A DNA stretch of 64,000 nucleotides from Chitinophagales bacterium (lineage in GTDB: Bacteria; Bacteroidota; Bacteroidia; Chitinophagales; CAIOSU01), in the NCBI GenBank assembly GCA_040877935.1, contig JBBDNB010000001.1, positions 62,001-126,000 of the forward strand, in the 5' to 3' direction. The notes below the pieces were generated by a model. That model saw only the letters and a program-made list of their open reading frames with translations. It did no database searches and was not told the origin of the DNA. Shown in pieces: positions 17,381 through 25,785 of this stretch. A program made the position numbers and the translations under genes. Position 1 is the first letter of the stretch, and the number at the start of each line of letters is the position of its first letter.

Positions 17381-18505
17381 TTAAAAGCCCAACTTTTCCA
17401 TTATTACACCCTGAATTTGCGGATTGATGGCAGCAGCCAGTGCAATGGAAATAAACAGGCCAATAAGCGCATAGGTCATGTCGCGCAGTACAAGTGTAAA
17501 AGTCTGCTTTTTACTGCGACCGGTTTTGCTGTGTGGTGAAAATTGCATGGCAATTTCCCTGCCTCCGAGCAGGCCTAAAAACACCCAGGTAGTGCTCATA
17601 GGGATAGTGCTTATTTCTTTGAAGAAAAAGAGCAAAACAGCATAGACCAAATCAATAATGGATGCAGAGCGCACATCGGTTACACTCGATTTTTCTTTTA
17701 CAATACTCTGAATTTTGTCCCCTTTCAGATAAAAAAGTATCCCAAGTCCGAAAAATACAAAACCTGCAAAAGCCACATATTCCCAAATGCTCAATTGACG
17801 CGGTAGAAAAATGGCAATATTAGCAGCATCCTGCATGATCCACACCGACCAGAGCGAACCGCTTATGGTCCACTGAGCTATACGCCAGTAAGGGTGTGGT
17901 TTACCTTTTGTAAACCTTTTCAGGAATTTACCCATGCCATACCACACTACAATAGCCGTTACAAATGCAAGGCCGTATCCTGTTAAACTTTTTTGGGTCA
18001 CCCCCAGAATCGCATCTGCATCGGCACTGAAAACACTCAGCAACATAAATGTAGTCGATACCGGCATTCGCAAGCGCGTAATCATTAAGAGTATAAGCGG
18101 AGAAATCAATTGTAGAAAATGAAAAGAAGTAGGCGATTCTGAAAAACCTTTGGAAGTAAGTCTTTGAAATGAAACATCCCCGTCAAAAGTATGCCAGCTG
18201 TACAATGAAGTAACAAGGAAAATACCCCCGATAAACAACCACAGGTGCCACCATTTTCGGTCTTCATTGGAGGCAATAAAAGTACCTATGGTTTGAATAG
18301 AATCGTTGGCAATGGCCGAATAGGCTGCAAACACAAACCCTACCCACATGGCAATGGCCGGATAAGGGTAAAATATAATGGATGAAAGCAAACAGAAAGC
18401 AACCAGCCGCAAAAAAGTACGCTCACGAAAGAAAAATAGATTGAGAATGCGATAACGCTTTTCTCCTATAATGGCCGATCCTAAAGAATACCTGCTATCG
18501 CTCAT
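17381..18505 (-). CDS. PiT-family-like permease (divergent phosphate transporter relative)
   Basis: A 374-aa inner-membrane protein with about ten hydrophobic segments. It carries two copies of the PiT-type half-motif pattern: AIANDSIQTIGTFIAS near 65-79, equivalent to the GANDxxN signature, and two PxSTT turns, MPVSTTFM near 146 and IPMSTTWV near 310. These repeats imply the inverted-repeat PiT fold and sodium- or proton-coupled anion transport, but the sequence is distant from classic PitA, so the substrate is uncertain. It starts 8 bp after the end of the aquaporin-like gene, so the two are cotranscribed. No PhoU-like partner gene is next to it. Confidence 0.7.
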   Translation of the reverse strand: MSDSRYSLGSAIIGEKRYRILNLFFFRERTFLRLVAFCLLSSIIFYPYPAIAMWVGFVFAAYSAIANDSIQTIGTFIASNEDRKWWHLWLFIGGIFLVTSLYSWHTFDGDVSFQRLTSKGFSESPTSFHFLQLISPLILLMITRLRMPVSTTFMLLSVFSADADAILGVTQKSLTGYGLAFVTAIVVWYGMGKFLKRFTKGKPHPYWRIAQWTISGSLWSVWIMQDAANIAIFLPRQLSIWEYVAFAGFVFFGLGILFYLKGDKIQSIVKEKSSVTDVRSASIIDLVYAVLLFFFKEISTIPMSTTWVFLGLLGGREIAMQFSPHSKTGRSKKQTFTLVLRDMTYALIGLFISIALAAAINPQIQGVIMEKLGF

Positions 18506-18513
18506 AAAAATGC

Positions 18514-19311
18514 TTAAATATCAAAATTCGAGTCAAATTGTTCATCTATACTTATTTCCATTTCCTCTTCAGTTGAGGTAATAATATTGTCCTCCATTAA
18601 ATCTGAAAGTTTGAAATAGGCCAGTGCCGCTCCAATTGCCAGAAGTGGTGTTGCAATCAGTATTTGTTTTAAGCTTTGCTCCAGTAAATCCCCAATATGA
18701 CTGCGATAATGGTAAAAACTCAACAAAATATCCTGCCACAAAGTAATGATGGACACGCTTTCAAGCGGCAAAGTCACAGCAGAAACCATAAAAACCACCA
18801 CACTGATAAGCAATGTGCCGGTTAGTCGCTCCAACCTAAAAGAATACCTGATAAGTACCATTAGGTAGCTGAGAATATATACCAGCAGGGTAAATACAAA
18901 ACTTCTGAGAATAACATCTTTTATTTCAAAGGCATAGAAAATAGAATTGTCAAGTACAGGGCTAAGGGACAAAACAGTTTTCTGCAGTTGTAAATAAATC
19001 AAAAAGCCTAAAGCTGCTCCTATTAATTGTGCAGGAATATTGATCAACAAAGGATCCAGCGTTTTTTGTATAAAACAGCGCATTAGCGAAAAGGCGGGAA
19101 AAATATCCACTTTATAGCTATAAGAAGCGATGAAAATAACAAAGACATAAAGCATGGCTGAAAACAATGCAATTTGCAGATAGGAATAGCTGAAGCTATC
19201 TGAACTGGCTCTTCCGGCAATCACAAAATAGGCAATGGTGAAAATCAATGCTGCGGAAAATTCAGAGAAGAATATTTTCCAGTTATTTTGCATGCCCGGC
19301 AGTTTAGCCAT
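18514..19311 (-). CDS. aquaporin/MIP-like membrane protein lacking NPA motifs
   Basis: A 265-aa protein with six main hydrophobic segments. Its layout follows the MIP fold in two halves. Half one has a conserved-type Glu in FFSEFSA, a loop with DIFPAFSLMRC where aquaporins have NPAV, and IPAQLIGAALGF where they have AQxxGA. Half two has LTGTLLISVV, then LPLESVSI in place of the second NPAR loop, and ATPLLAIGAALAY, like the GPxxGA helix. Both NPA boxes are therefore lost (only PA of the first remains) and the selectivity Arg is absent. It may be a non-water channel or a structural partner of the PiT-like protein encoded 8 bp downstream. The family call is my pattern reading, not a search. Confidence 0.5.
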   Translation of the reverse strand: MAKLPGMQNNWKIFFSEFSAALIFTIAYFVIAGRASSDSFSYSYLQIALFSAMLYVFVIFIASYSYKVDIFPAFSLMRCFIQKTLDPLLINIPAQLIGAALGFLIYLQLQKTVLSLSPVLDNSIFYAFEIKDVILRSFVFTLLVYILSYLMVLIRYSFRLERLTGTLLISVVVFMVSAVTLPLESVSIITLWQDILLSFYHYRSHIGDLLEQSLKQILIATPLLAIGAALAYFKLSDLMEDNIITSTEEEMEISIDEQFDSNFDI

Positions 19312-19510
19312 ATTGAATTCAGATTAGGAGCAAATGCCCTTGAAGTGTTTATAAATCAATGATTTATTGGTATGCCAAAATCAGGTATTGTTTTCAATTA
19401 CTACTTTGGGGACAAAAATACTATACTTATTGATTTTGAAAAGCCAATGCTGATTTAATATTAGAGCTCGCCCAAAAACTTAAAACTGGCTTAACAATGG
19501 AATTCTAAAT

Positions 19511-21748
19511 TCAGGATTCTGATGCTTCAGTTTTCAAATTGTAATGGTGGTTCATTACTGCGCGAATTTCATTGTAAGAGTATCCCTCTCCCAGGCTTTC
19601 CTTTATTTCGGACATTTTGCGCGTTTCATCGCCCAGTTCTTTTAAAATGCTTTCCACTTTATCGGCTTTCACAAAATCAAAAACAGACAATTCACCTGTT
19701 TTGATAAAGGAAATCAAATGCGACTCAATAGTCCCCAGGACCAAACCTCTTTCTTCAGCTATTTCTTCTGCACTTTTTCCTTCTTTAAAATACTGCAAAG
19801 TAATTTTTTTACTTTCTCCTTTTTGGGGTTTTTGTTTGGTGAGTTTGGGTGCTTCGCTGTAGCTTGTGTTTTTTTGCACTTCGCTTCTTGTTTCCAATAA
19901 ATGCGATTGGTCTTTGCCCTGCATCAAGCCTTCGGCCAGCTGTCGGCTTTGTTCTATTTCAGTGATCTTGTGTTCGCATTCTACTGTAAGCTCATGAATT
20001 TCTTTCAGGTATTTCTTTACCCTGCGTTCTTTTTTAAAGCGTTCGGTTTGTCCCTTTAGTGCCTGGATAATTTCCAACAATCCGGGTTTGAAATATTGTT
20101 CGGCAGCTTTAATGCGCTCAAAAAGTAAAGGATAAGGATCGGATTCGGAATGGGTTATTTTATTGAGTTGATCCCTGAATTTATCGGCAGGAGTTTTTTG
20201 AAGTTTGATTTTATCACGGCATTCCTGTGCTATTTTTTCGGCTTCATCTATATGTGGAATATTACGGTTTGCATGACTTTGTACAAATTCTTTAAATAAA
20301 TTATAGGGTTTGTCCCAGTCAAAACTTTCATTGATGCAGCGGTGTATATATGCCTTTTGTTCTTCTTTAAGAACAGCTTCCAGCTTATTGTTTTGGCTTG
20401 TGCTTTCTTCCATAAAGTCCAATACCCGCTTATCGCATTGAATACTGCTTTCTCGAATTACAGATCTTAGTACCAGGCCATTTTTATTGCTCAACCTGCT
20501 CAGTGCCACATATACCTGACCGGGAGAAAATGATGCGCCTGCATCGATCACGGCCCTGTCAAATGTCAATCCCTGGCTTTTGTGAATGGTTACTGCCCAG
20601 GCAAGACGTATGGGGTATTGCCTAAAAACTCCTATTTCCTCTTCATCTAAGCGTTTTTGTGCTGAATTGTAATTGTAGCGAATGTTTTTCCATTCCTCTT
20701 TTTCCAGAAGCAGGGGCGTATCATCATCCGGGAATTCCACCCAAATCATGCGGCTTTCTATTTTTTGGATCGTACCAATTTTACCATTGTAATAGCGCTT
20801 TTCCTCCCCTTTATCATTTTTGATGAACATGATCTGTGCCCCTTTTTTCAGCTCCAATATTTCCTCTGCCGGATAGGCTTTTTCGTTAAAATCCCCATCT
20901 ATTTCAGCTTTGAATTTTTCACTGTTTCCCGACAGTTTGCGCAATTCCGATTCATTGATATTGCGTGCTTTATAATTGTGCGAACAGAGGGTAATATAAT
21001 GTTCATCTGCTTCGGGCTTAAATTCCGGCTGGTAATAGGTGTTCAGCTCCTGCAGTTCGCCTTCATCCAATTGATTGTGCCGAATCTTATTGAGCATAGC
21101 TATAAAAGCATCATCGCTCTGCCGGTATATTTTTTTCAACTCAATGCAAAGTGGCGGTGCTTCTCGCAAGGCATGGGCGTGAAAAAAGAAAGGGCTGGAA
21201 TAATAATTTTTCATCACTTGCCACTCATTATTTACCACCACCGGAGGCAATTGAAACAAATCGCCAATCAACAAAAGCTGAACTCCGCCAAAGGGCAGCC
21301 TGGGTTTCTGGCGAAAATGCCGGAGTATCGCATCTATGGCATCGAGCATATCTGCGCGCAACATTGAGGCTTCATCAATAATGAGCAGCTCCAATTCCCT
21401 GAGGATTTTCCGTTTGTTGTTGTTAAAGCGAATTTTATTGAAAAGCGTATGTTTGGTATGAGCTGAGTTTTCGCCAGATAAAAACTGTTGTGGATCGGCA
21501 CTTTCAGGTATAAATGGAGTAAAAGGCAATTGAAAAAAAGAATGCATGGTCACTCCTCCGGCATTGATAGCTGCAACTCCGGTAGGTGCTACTACAACTG
21601 CATTTTTGGTCGTATTGGCTTTGATATAATGCAGGAATGTTGTTTTGCCCGTACCGGCTTTTCCGGTAAGAAACAGATTGCGGCCAGTGTGATTCACACA
21701 GGATTCGGCCAGTTTAAAATACTTGTTTTCAGAATCTGTTTGTTGCAT
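19511..21748 (-). CDS. Pif1/RecD-like superfamily 1 helicase with C-terminal winged helix
   Basis: ATP-dependent DNA helicase, probably for repair, recombination or G4 unwinding. From the ATG at 21748 (MQQTDSENKY) it is 745 aa; upstream ATGs at 21754 and 21823 exist, but the first 25 codons overlap the divergent promoter region. Walker A is GKAGTGKT, Walker B LLIIDEAS, and motif VAPTGVAA lies between them. The late motif AWAVTIHKSQGLTFD is typical of Pif1/RecD. The middle carries a charged coiled region. The C-terminal segment (about 640-740, SAEEIAEERGLVLGTIESHL) matches the helix-turn-helix domain also found in RecQ relatives. Cytoplasmic. Confidence 0.88.
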   Translation of the reverse strand: MQQTDSENKYFKLAESCVNHTGRNLFLTGKAGTGKTTFLHYIKANTTKNAVVVAPTGVAAINAGGVTMHSFFQLPFTPFIPESADPQQFLSGENSAHTKHTLFNKIRFNNNKRKILRELELLIIDEASMLRADMLDAIDAILRHFRQKPRLPFGGVQLLLIGDLFQLPPVVVNNEWQVMKNYYSSPFFFHAHALREAPPLCIELKKIYRQSDDAFIAMLNKIRHNQLDEGELQELNTYYQPEFKPEADEHYITLCSHNYKARNINESELRKLSGNSEKFKAEIDGDFNEKAYPAEEILELKKGAQIMFIKNDKGEEKRYYNGKIGTIQKIESRMIWVEFPDDDTPLLLEKEEWKNIRYNYNSAQKRLDEEEIGVFRQYPIRLAWAVTIHKSQGLTFDRAVIDAGASFSPGQVYVALSRLSNKNGLVLRSVIRESSIQCDKRVLDFMEESTSQNNKLEAVLKEEQKAYIHRCINESFDWDKPYNLFKEFVQSHANRNIPHIDEAEKIAQECRDKIKLQKTPADKFRDQLNKITHSESDPYPLLFERIKAAEQYFKPGLLEIIQALKGQTERFKKERRVKKYLKEIHELTVECEHKITEIEQSRQLAEGLMQGKDQSHLLETRSEVQKNTSYSEAPKLTKQKPQKGESKKITLQYFKEGKSAEEIAEERGLVLGTIESHLISFIKTGELSVFDFVKADKVESILKELGDETRKMSEIKESLGEGYSYNEIRAVMNHHYNLKTEASES

Positions 21749-21771
21749 AATCATCGAATTTAATAAATTTG
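21743..21771 (+). promoter_or_regulatory. Bacteroidota-type promoter for the carotenoid oxygenase gene
   Basis: TTG at 21743-21745, an 18-base spacer and a perfect TAnnTTTG box (TAAATTTG, 21764-21771), pointing to the gene at 21842. It overlaps the first codons of the divergent helicase gene, which supports the shorter helicase start. The leader would be about 65 bases. Confidence 0.5.
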
Positions 21772-21841
21772 ATACAATTGTTGTGTGCAGTTTTAGGATA
21801 TGATTCTTAAACCCATATAGCATTAAACCCTAATAAAGACT

Positions 21842-23239
21842 ATGGCTACTTCCTACGCAAAAGGTTTTGATTCTTTGGAAAAAGAAATAAAAATTGATGA
21901 TCCGCTTATAGAAGGAAAAATTCCGAAATGGCTCAATGGCTCATTGCTGCGCACCGTTCCCTCTTTGTTTGAGGCGCCCAATAAACCGCTCAATCACTGG
22001 TTTGACGGCTATGCCATGTTGCATCAATTTAATTTTCTCAATGGTGCTGTAAGTTATCAGAATAAATTTGTGCATTCTGAATCTTACACAAGTATGCGTG
22101 AAAAGGGTAAAATGACGAGGAGCGAATTTGCTACCGATCCCTGTAGGTCTATTTTTGGATATCTTTTCAGCCTTTTCAAACCACCTCCACCTACCGATAA
22201 TCCCAATGTAAATGTCAATAAAATCGGGGATGAATTTGTGGCAATGACCGAAACCCCAATGCCCATAAAATTCAATATGGATGATTTAGCAAGCAAAGGA
22301 TATTTTGAATTTGAAGACGACCTGGAAGGTATTTTGTCAGTGGCACACCCTCATTTTGATGAGCAGGGAAACATGTACAGCTATTTGCTGGATTTTGGAT
22401 ATAAGAGTAAGTATCTGATTTATAAGCTGGCTAAAGGAAGCAAAAAGCGTGAATTAATAGCAGAAATCCCCAGCAAAAAACCGGCTTATGTTCATAGCAT
22501 AGGCTATACAGAAAACTATTTGATCCTGATTGAAGCCCCCTTTGTAGTGAATCCTCTGAAATTAAGGTTTACCTGGAAACCATTGATCACCAATTATAAA
22601 TGGAAGCCCGAATTAGGGACTCGTTTCCACATTATTGATAAAAAAGGAAAAAAGCTTTTGAAAACCATTAAAAGCTCAGCTTTTTTCAGTTTTCATCACA
22701 TCAATGCTTATGAAGAAAACGGGGCTATACTGCTTGACCTGATTGCTTATCCTGATGCAAGCGTATTAGATGATCTCTATCTTGAGAAATTGCGGAAAGA
22801 AGCGCCCAATCCTACCGGAAAGCTGTGGCGCTACCGCCTGAATGCTGAATCCGGCATGGCAAAAGGGGAATGTTTGTCAGATACTTTTATGGAATTGCCC
22901 AGAATCAATTATGCCTTTAATGGAAATGCTTATCAATATTTGTATGCCGCTTCCAATAAAATTGAAGGGAATTTTTTCGATGCGCTACTTAAGCGTAACA
23001 TGAAAAGCGGAACCGAATATTGGTGGGTGGAAGAAAAGGCATATCCCGGGGAAGCTGTTTTTGTTCCACATCCAGAGGCAAAGCAAGAAGATGATGGAGT
23101 GGTAATGTCCGTAGTATTGAATGCCAAAAATGAAAAGTCTTTTTTGTTGGTTTTAGATGCAGCTACATTCAAAGAAATAGCGCGTGTTAAACTGCCCCAG
23201 CACATTCCCTTTGGTTTTCACGGCAATTATTTTCAATAA
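21842..23239 (+). CDS. carotenoid cleavage oxygenase (RPE65/CCD family)
   Basis: Non-haem iron dioxygenase that cleaves a carotenoid double bond to aldehydes. The 465 aa show the four histidines that bind Fe(II) in this seven-bladed propeller family: H169 in AHPHFD, H218 in VHSIGY, H285 or H286 in FHHINAYEE, and H460 in GFHGNYF near the end. LNGSLLRTVP and HWFDGYAMLHQF at the N-terminus are also family signatures. The position of cleavage, and whether it makes retinal, cannot be told. No crt genes or rhodopsin gene lie in the window. It is monocistronic, with its own promoter upstream and a hairpin after the stop. Confidence 0.92.
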   Translation: MATSYAKGFDSLEKEIKIDDPLIEGKIPKWLNGSLLRTVPSLFEAPNKPLNHWFDGYAMLHQFNFLNGAVSYQNKFVHSESYTSMREKGKMTRSEFATDPCRSIFGYLFSLFKPPPPTDNPNVNVNKIGDEFVAMTETPMPIKFNMDDLASKGYFEFEDDLEGILSVAHPHFDEQGNMYSYLLDFGYKSKYLIYKLAKGSKKRELIAEIPSKKPAYVHSIGYTENYLILIEAPFVVNPLKLRFTWKPLITNYKWKPELGTRFHIIDKKGKKLLKTIKSSAFFSFHHINAYEENGAILLDLIAYPDASVLDDLYLEKLRKEAPNPTGKLWRYRLNAESGMAKGECLSDTFMELPRINYAFNGNAYQYLYAASNKIEGNFFDALLKRNMKSGTEYWWVEEKAYPGEAVFVPHPEAKQEDDGVVMSVVLNAKNEKSFLLVLDAATFKEIARVKLPQHIPFGFHGNYFQ

Positions 23240-23300
23240 AGGATGCGCTCAACACACATCCTTATGGATATTTCGCCCTTCTTTTTTTCTAAAAATAATT

Positions 23301-23342
23301 AAGGGAGTTCAGGTTAAAATTCATTAAACCTCAACTCCCTTT
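23301..23342. terminator. hairpin terminator after the carotenoid oxygenase gene
   Basis: The arms AAGGGAGTT-c-AGGTT (from 23301) and AACCT-c-AACTCCCTT (to 23342) pair with a single C-C mismatch around a short AT loop. The right-hand T-tract is short, while an AT-rich tract follows on the minus side, so it may also serve the leftward ssb remnant. Confidence 0.6.
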
Positions 23343-23356
23343 GATTGAGCACATTT

Positions 23357-23486
23357 TTACTGATTGCCATTCTTGTTGTCACTAAGCAGCAACAATTCAT
23401 TTGCCTGTACTTCGGTAATGTATTTTTTATTGCCGTCTTTGTCATTGTGCTTTACCTCAATGGCAATTTCCTTGCCCTTGGAGGTT
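23357..23486 (-). pseudogene. truncated duplicate of ssb (C-terminal part only)
   Basis: The minus-strand translation from about 23486 to the TAA at 23357-23359 reads GKEIAIEVKHNDKDGNKK and then continues to the same YITEVQANELLLLSDN end as the intact ssb at 24355. Compared with that gene about five codons are deleted (EGKLNNRSYND has become EVKHND). The nucleotide match is very close over the last 90 bases. Directly upstream the frame is closed by two TGA codons, so the OB-fold N-terminal half is missing. Lies about 1 kb from the parent copy, on the same strand, with a broken KilA-N gene between. Confidence 0.85.
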
Positions 23487-23572
23487 CATCAGCCACATAA
23501 TTGGCACATTCAGCGCTTTGAAAAGTACTTTGATGGCTGGCAGGAAATCTAAGTGTTTAAAATGCGTGAGTT

Positions 23573-24217
23573 TTATTTATCGAGCTTTTTCAGATTCGAA
23601 TTATTGACCAGTGAAGTCATTTGGGTGATGGCAATCTCGTTGAGCTGTTTTAGCCGCTTTGATTGGGAAATATTCTGGCGGATCAGCACAGCATTAATGC
23701 TTTCCAGGTTGGAGAGCACCACCAATTGCTCCAAAGTAGCCTGGTCGCGAATGTTGCCTTTAGCACCGGGGTTTTCATTTCTCCATTCTGTTGCGGTTTT
23801 TCCGAAAAGCGCCATATTGAGCATATCCGCTTCTGAGGCATACACAAACGAAATTTGCTTTTTACTGAGTCTGTCCGGGATCAGCCTTTCCTTAATGGCA
23901 TCTGTATGAATGGTGTAATTCACTTTGGCGAGGGTGCGTTGTAGGTTCCAGTCGAGTTTTTGGCGATCATTTTCATTAGCTTTAAGACGTTGAAATTCTT
24001 TTATGAGATAGAACTTAAATTCTGCACTGATCCAGGTTGCAAATTCGAAGGCGATATCGCGGTGAGCAAAAGTTCCGCCATAACGTCCGGTTTTAGAAAC
24101 GACCCCTTTGGCATTGGTGGTCTCTATCCAGCGTTTAGGTGTAAGGGAAAAACTGTTGGAGCCTGCCATATTTTTAATTCCATCGAATTCGGGCTAATTA
24201 CACAGAGACCAAAAACC
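23573..24217 (-). pseudogene. KilA-N domain gene with decayed N-terminus
   Basis: The open frame from the ATG at 24169 (198 aa, MAGSNSFSLTPKRWIE) holds the second half of the KilA-N DNA-binding domain, including KTGRYGGTFAHRDIAFEFA and EFKFYLIKEFQRL, and the usual C-terminal helical tail. Reading further upstream in the same frame gives PEFDGIKN and, before a TAG at 24194-24196, GFWSLCN, which looks like the GLWEQLNN region of intact relatives. So the gene has a nonsense codon, and sequence of about 70 residues at the start is degraded or lost. KilA-N genes are phage- and plasmid-derived regulators that are often mobile in Bacteroidota. The remaining ORF might still be expressed. Confidence 0.75.
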
Positions 24218-24306
24218 ACGTAATCAAGTCAAAATTTCCCAATTTATATTTCTCGTCCACTTTTCGTTCTTTTTCTTGTTGATCTGTCCGAGCGTGGGCA
24301 AATTTA

Positions 24307-24345
24307 AAAGAGCTCCAGAATCACAATACGATACTGGAGCCCTTT
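24307..24345 (-). terminator. hairpin terminator downstream of ssb
   Basis: Arms AAAG-a-GCTCCAG (24307-24318) and CTGGAGC-c-CTTT (24334-24345) with a loop of about 15 bases, followed on the minus strand by CTTTTAAATTT. It lies 10 bp after the ssb stop. Confidence 0.65.
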
Positions 24346-24354
24346 GCAATGTAG

Positions 24355-24702
24355 CTACTGATTGCCATTCTTATTGTCACTGAGCAACAACAATTCATTG
24401 GCCTGTACTTCGGTAATGTACTTTTTGTTGCCGTCTTTATCATTGTAGCTGCGATTGTTCAGCTTCCCTTCCACGGCAACTTCTTTGCCCTTGTCGGTGT
24501 ATTTCTCCGCAATTTCGGCCAGTTTACCCCAGGCTACTACCTGATGCCATTGGGTGTCTTCAACTTTTTCTCCTTTGCCATTGCGGTAAAACTCATTGGT
24601 GGCAAGGCTGAAGCGCGCCATTTTTTTACCGTCAAAGTCTTTGATTTCTGCCGGTGCTCCCAGGCGACCGATTAATTGTACTTTGTTTCTTAAACTACTC
24701 AT
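24355..24702 (-). CDS. ssb: short single-stranded DNA-binding protein
   Basis: OB-fold protein that coats single-stranded DNA in replication and repair. The 115 aa contain the core SSB pattern NKVQLIGRLGAPAE, FSLATNE, the Trp-containing WHQVVAWGKLAE and VEGKLNNRSY. It ends in LLLLSDNKNGNQ and lacks the long linker and acidic DDDLPF-like tip of main SSBs, so it may be a second SSB that does not recruit partners the usual way. A duplicated 3' fragment lies at 23357. The upstream region, shared with the divergent zinc-ribbon gene, carries a palindromic site. Confidence 0.93.
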   Translation of the reverse strand: MSSLRNKVQLIGRLGAPAEIKDFDGKKMARFSLATNEFYRNGKGEKVEDTQWHQVVAWGKLAEIAEKYTDKGKEVAVEGKLNNRSYNDKDGNKKYITEVQANELLLLSDNKNGNQ

Positions 24703-24794
24703 AATTGAAAAATTTTAGTGAAAAAAATAATTTAGTTTGTAAGAATTTGATTCAAAGCAAGAAAAATAATTGAATTATAATGCACTAATAATCG

Positions 24795-24834
24795 CTTATG
24801 AGCGGATGTAAGCGTTTGTAAACGCTTGCATAAG
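24795..24834. promoter_or_regulatory. nested palindrome between ssb and zinc-ribbon gene, possible operator
   Basis: AAGCGTTT-GT-AAACGCTT (24810-24827) is a perfect 8-bp inverted repeat, flanked by the outer arms CTTATG (24795-24800) and CATAAG (24829-24834). It sits in the 170-bp gap between two divergent genes, ssb leftward and 24873 rightward, where an operator for both would be expected. The regulator is unknown; no LexA gene is in the window. Confidence 0.5.
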
Positions 24835-24872
24835 TAAATATAATTTTATAGTTTCATTTAAAAATCATAATT

Positions 24873-25256
24873 GTGCCCGTTATTACTGATCAAAAAAAGG
24901 ATTGTTTGCATTGTGGTAAAGCACTTTTAGGCCGCTCTGATAAAAAGTTTTGCGACAACTATTGCCGCAGTGCATACAACAATCAAATGAAAGCAGCCTC
25001 TAATAATTATATCCGAAACGTAAACAATGCATTGCGCAAAAACAGGCGCATTTTGGAGCAATGTATTTCAAATGCTGGCAATACTGAAAAGTGCAGCCGT
25101 GAAAAATTATTGCTCGAAGGTTTTAATTTTAAATACTATACCCACACTTTTACCAATCGCAAAGGGAATATTTACTTCTATTGTTACGATTTTGGCTACC
25201 TCCCTCTGGAAAACGAGCAATACCTGATCGTGAAAGAACAGGATAAAAAAAATTAG
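24873..25256 (+). CDS. zinc-ribbon hypothetical protein, 127 aa
   Basis: Starts with GTG at 24873. The N-terminus carries a four-cysteine zinc knuckle, CLHCGK then KKFCDNYCRSAYNNQ (about residues 11-38), of the treble-clef type seen in small nucleic-acid-linked proteins. A basic helical region (NNYIRNVNNALRKNRRIL) and a beta-rich end with an aromatic YFYCYDFGYLPL segment follow. It is a conserved Bacteroidota type that I recognise only in outline. Divergent from ssb across a palindromic site, which suggests joint control and perhaps a DNA-related role. Confidence 0.7.
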   Translation: MPVITDQKKDCLHCGKALLGRSDKKFCDNYCRSAYNNQMKAASNNYIRNVNNALRKNRRILEQCISNAGNTEKCSREKLLLEGFNFKYYTHTFTNRKGNIYFYCYDFGYLPLENEQYLIVKEQDKKN

Positions 25257-25493
25257 ATTTTAAATTGCTTCCCGTAACACATTGAAAATCAGTGGTGTTT
25301 TTTTGCCTGTTCTCGACTGCTTTCGCTCCTGTTCCCGACCTTTTGGTGCGAGGCAGGCTGGATAAACTTCGCGGGTGGTTTGTTGTCCAAGCTATTTGTG
25401 AAAGTATAGTAACTGTTCATTCTTGCAATCCACCGATTATTTCTTATTTTAAAGCAAAACATTGTGCAGTATTTATTCATTAAAAACAGGACC

Positions 25494-25733
25494 ATGAGCA
25501 GCAATTCCAATTTATACAAAATTTTAAGTTCACTATTTATACTATTGTTCCTGGCATTTTTCTCAATGGCACAAATGCCCAAAAACATTCCCCATGATAC
25601 CGGGCCTGTTGAATTTTTAGATTCTCCCTTAAATATTCTGCTTTTTATTGCACTGCCTATTTTATTGGTCGTATTTTACATTTGGTGGAGGAAGTTTTAT
25701 CAAAATAAACACAAGGACAAAAAGGATCAATAA
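25494..25733 (+). CDS. small membrane protein, 79 aa
   Basis: From the ATG at 25494 (MSSNSNLYKI). An N-terminal hydrophobic segment ending FFSMAQ (about residues 9-27) reads as a signal peptide. A second hydrophobic helix (NILLFIALPILLVVFYIWW) precedes a very basic tail (KFYQNKHKDKKDQ), which should face the cytoplasm. Function unknown. It lies 52 bp upstream of the M48 protease gene on the same strand, so the two could be transcribed together. Confidence 0.65.
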   Translation: MSSNSNLYKILSSLFILLFLAFFSMAQMPKNIPHDTGPVEFLDSPLNILLFIALPILLVVFYIWWRKFYQNKHKDKKDQ

Positions 25734-25785
25734 ATAAAAACCATCCACTCAATTTCTTATTTTTACATCAATCAACCCTTTAAAT

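Noticed and set aside
20765-21367. 200-codon plus-strand ORF inside the Pif1-like helicase gene
   Set aside because: Antisense shadow of conserved helicase motifs; no start context or domain.
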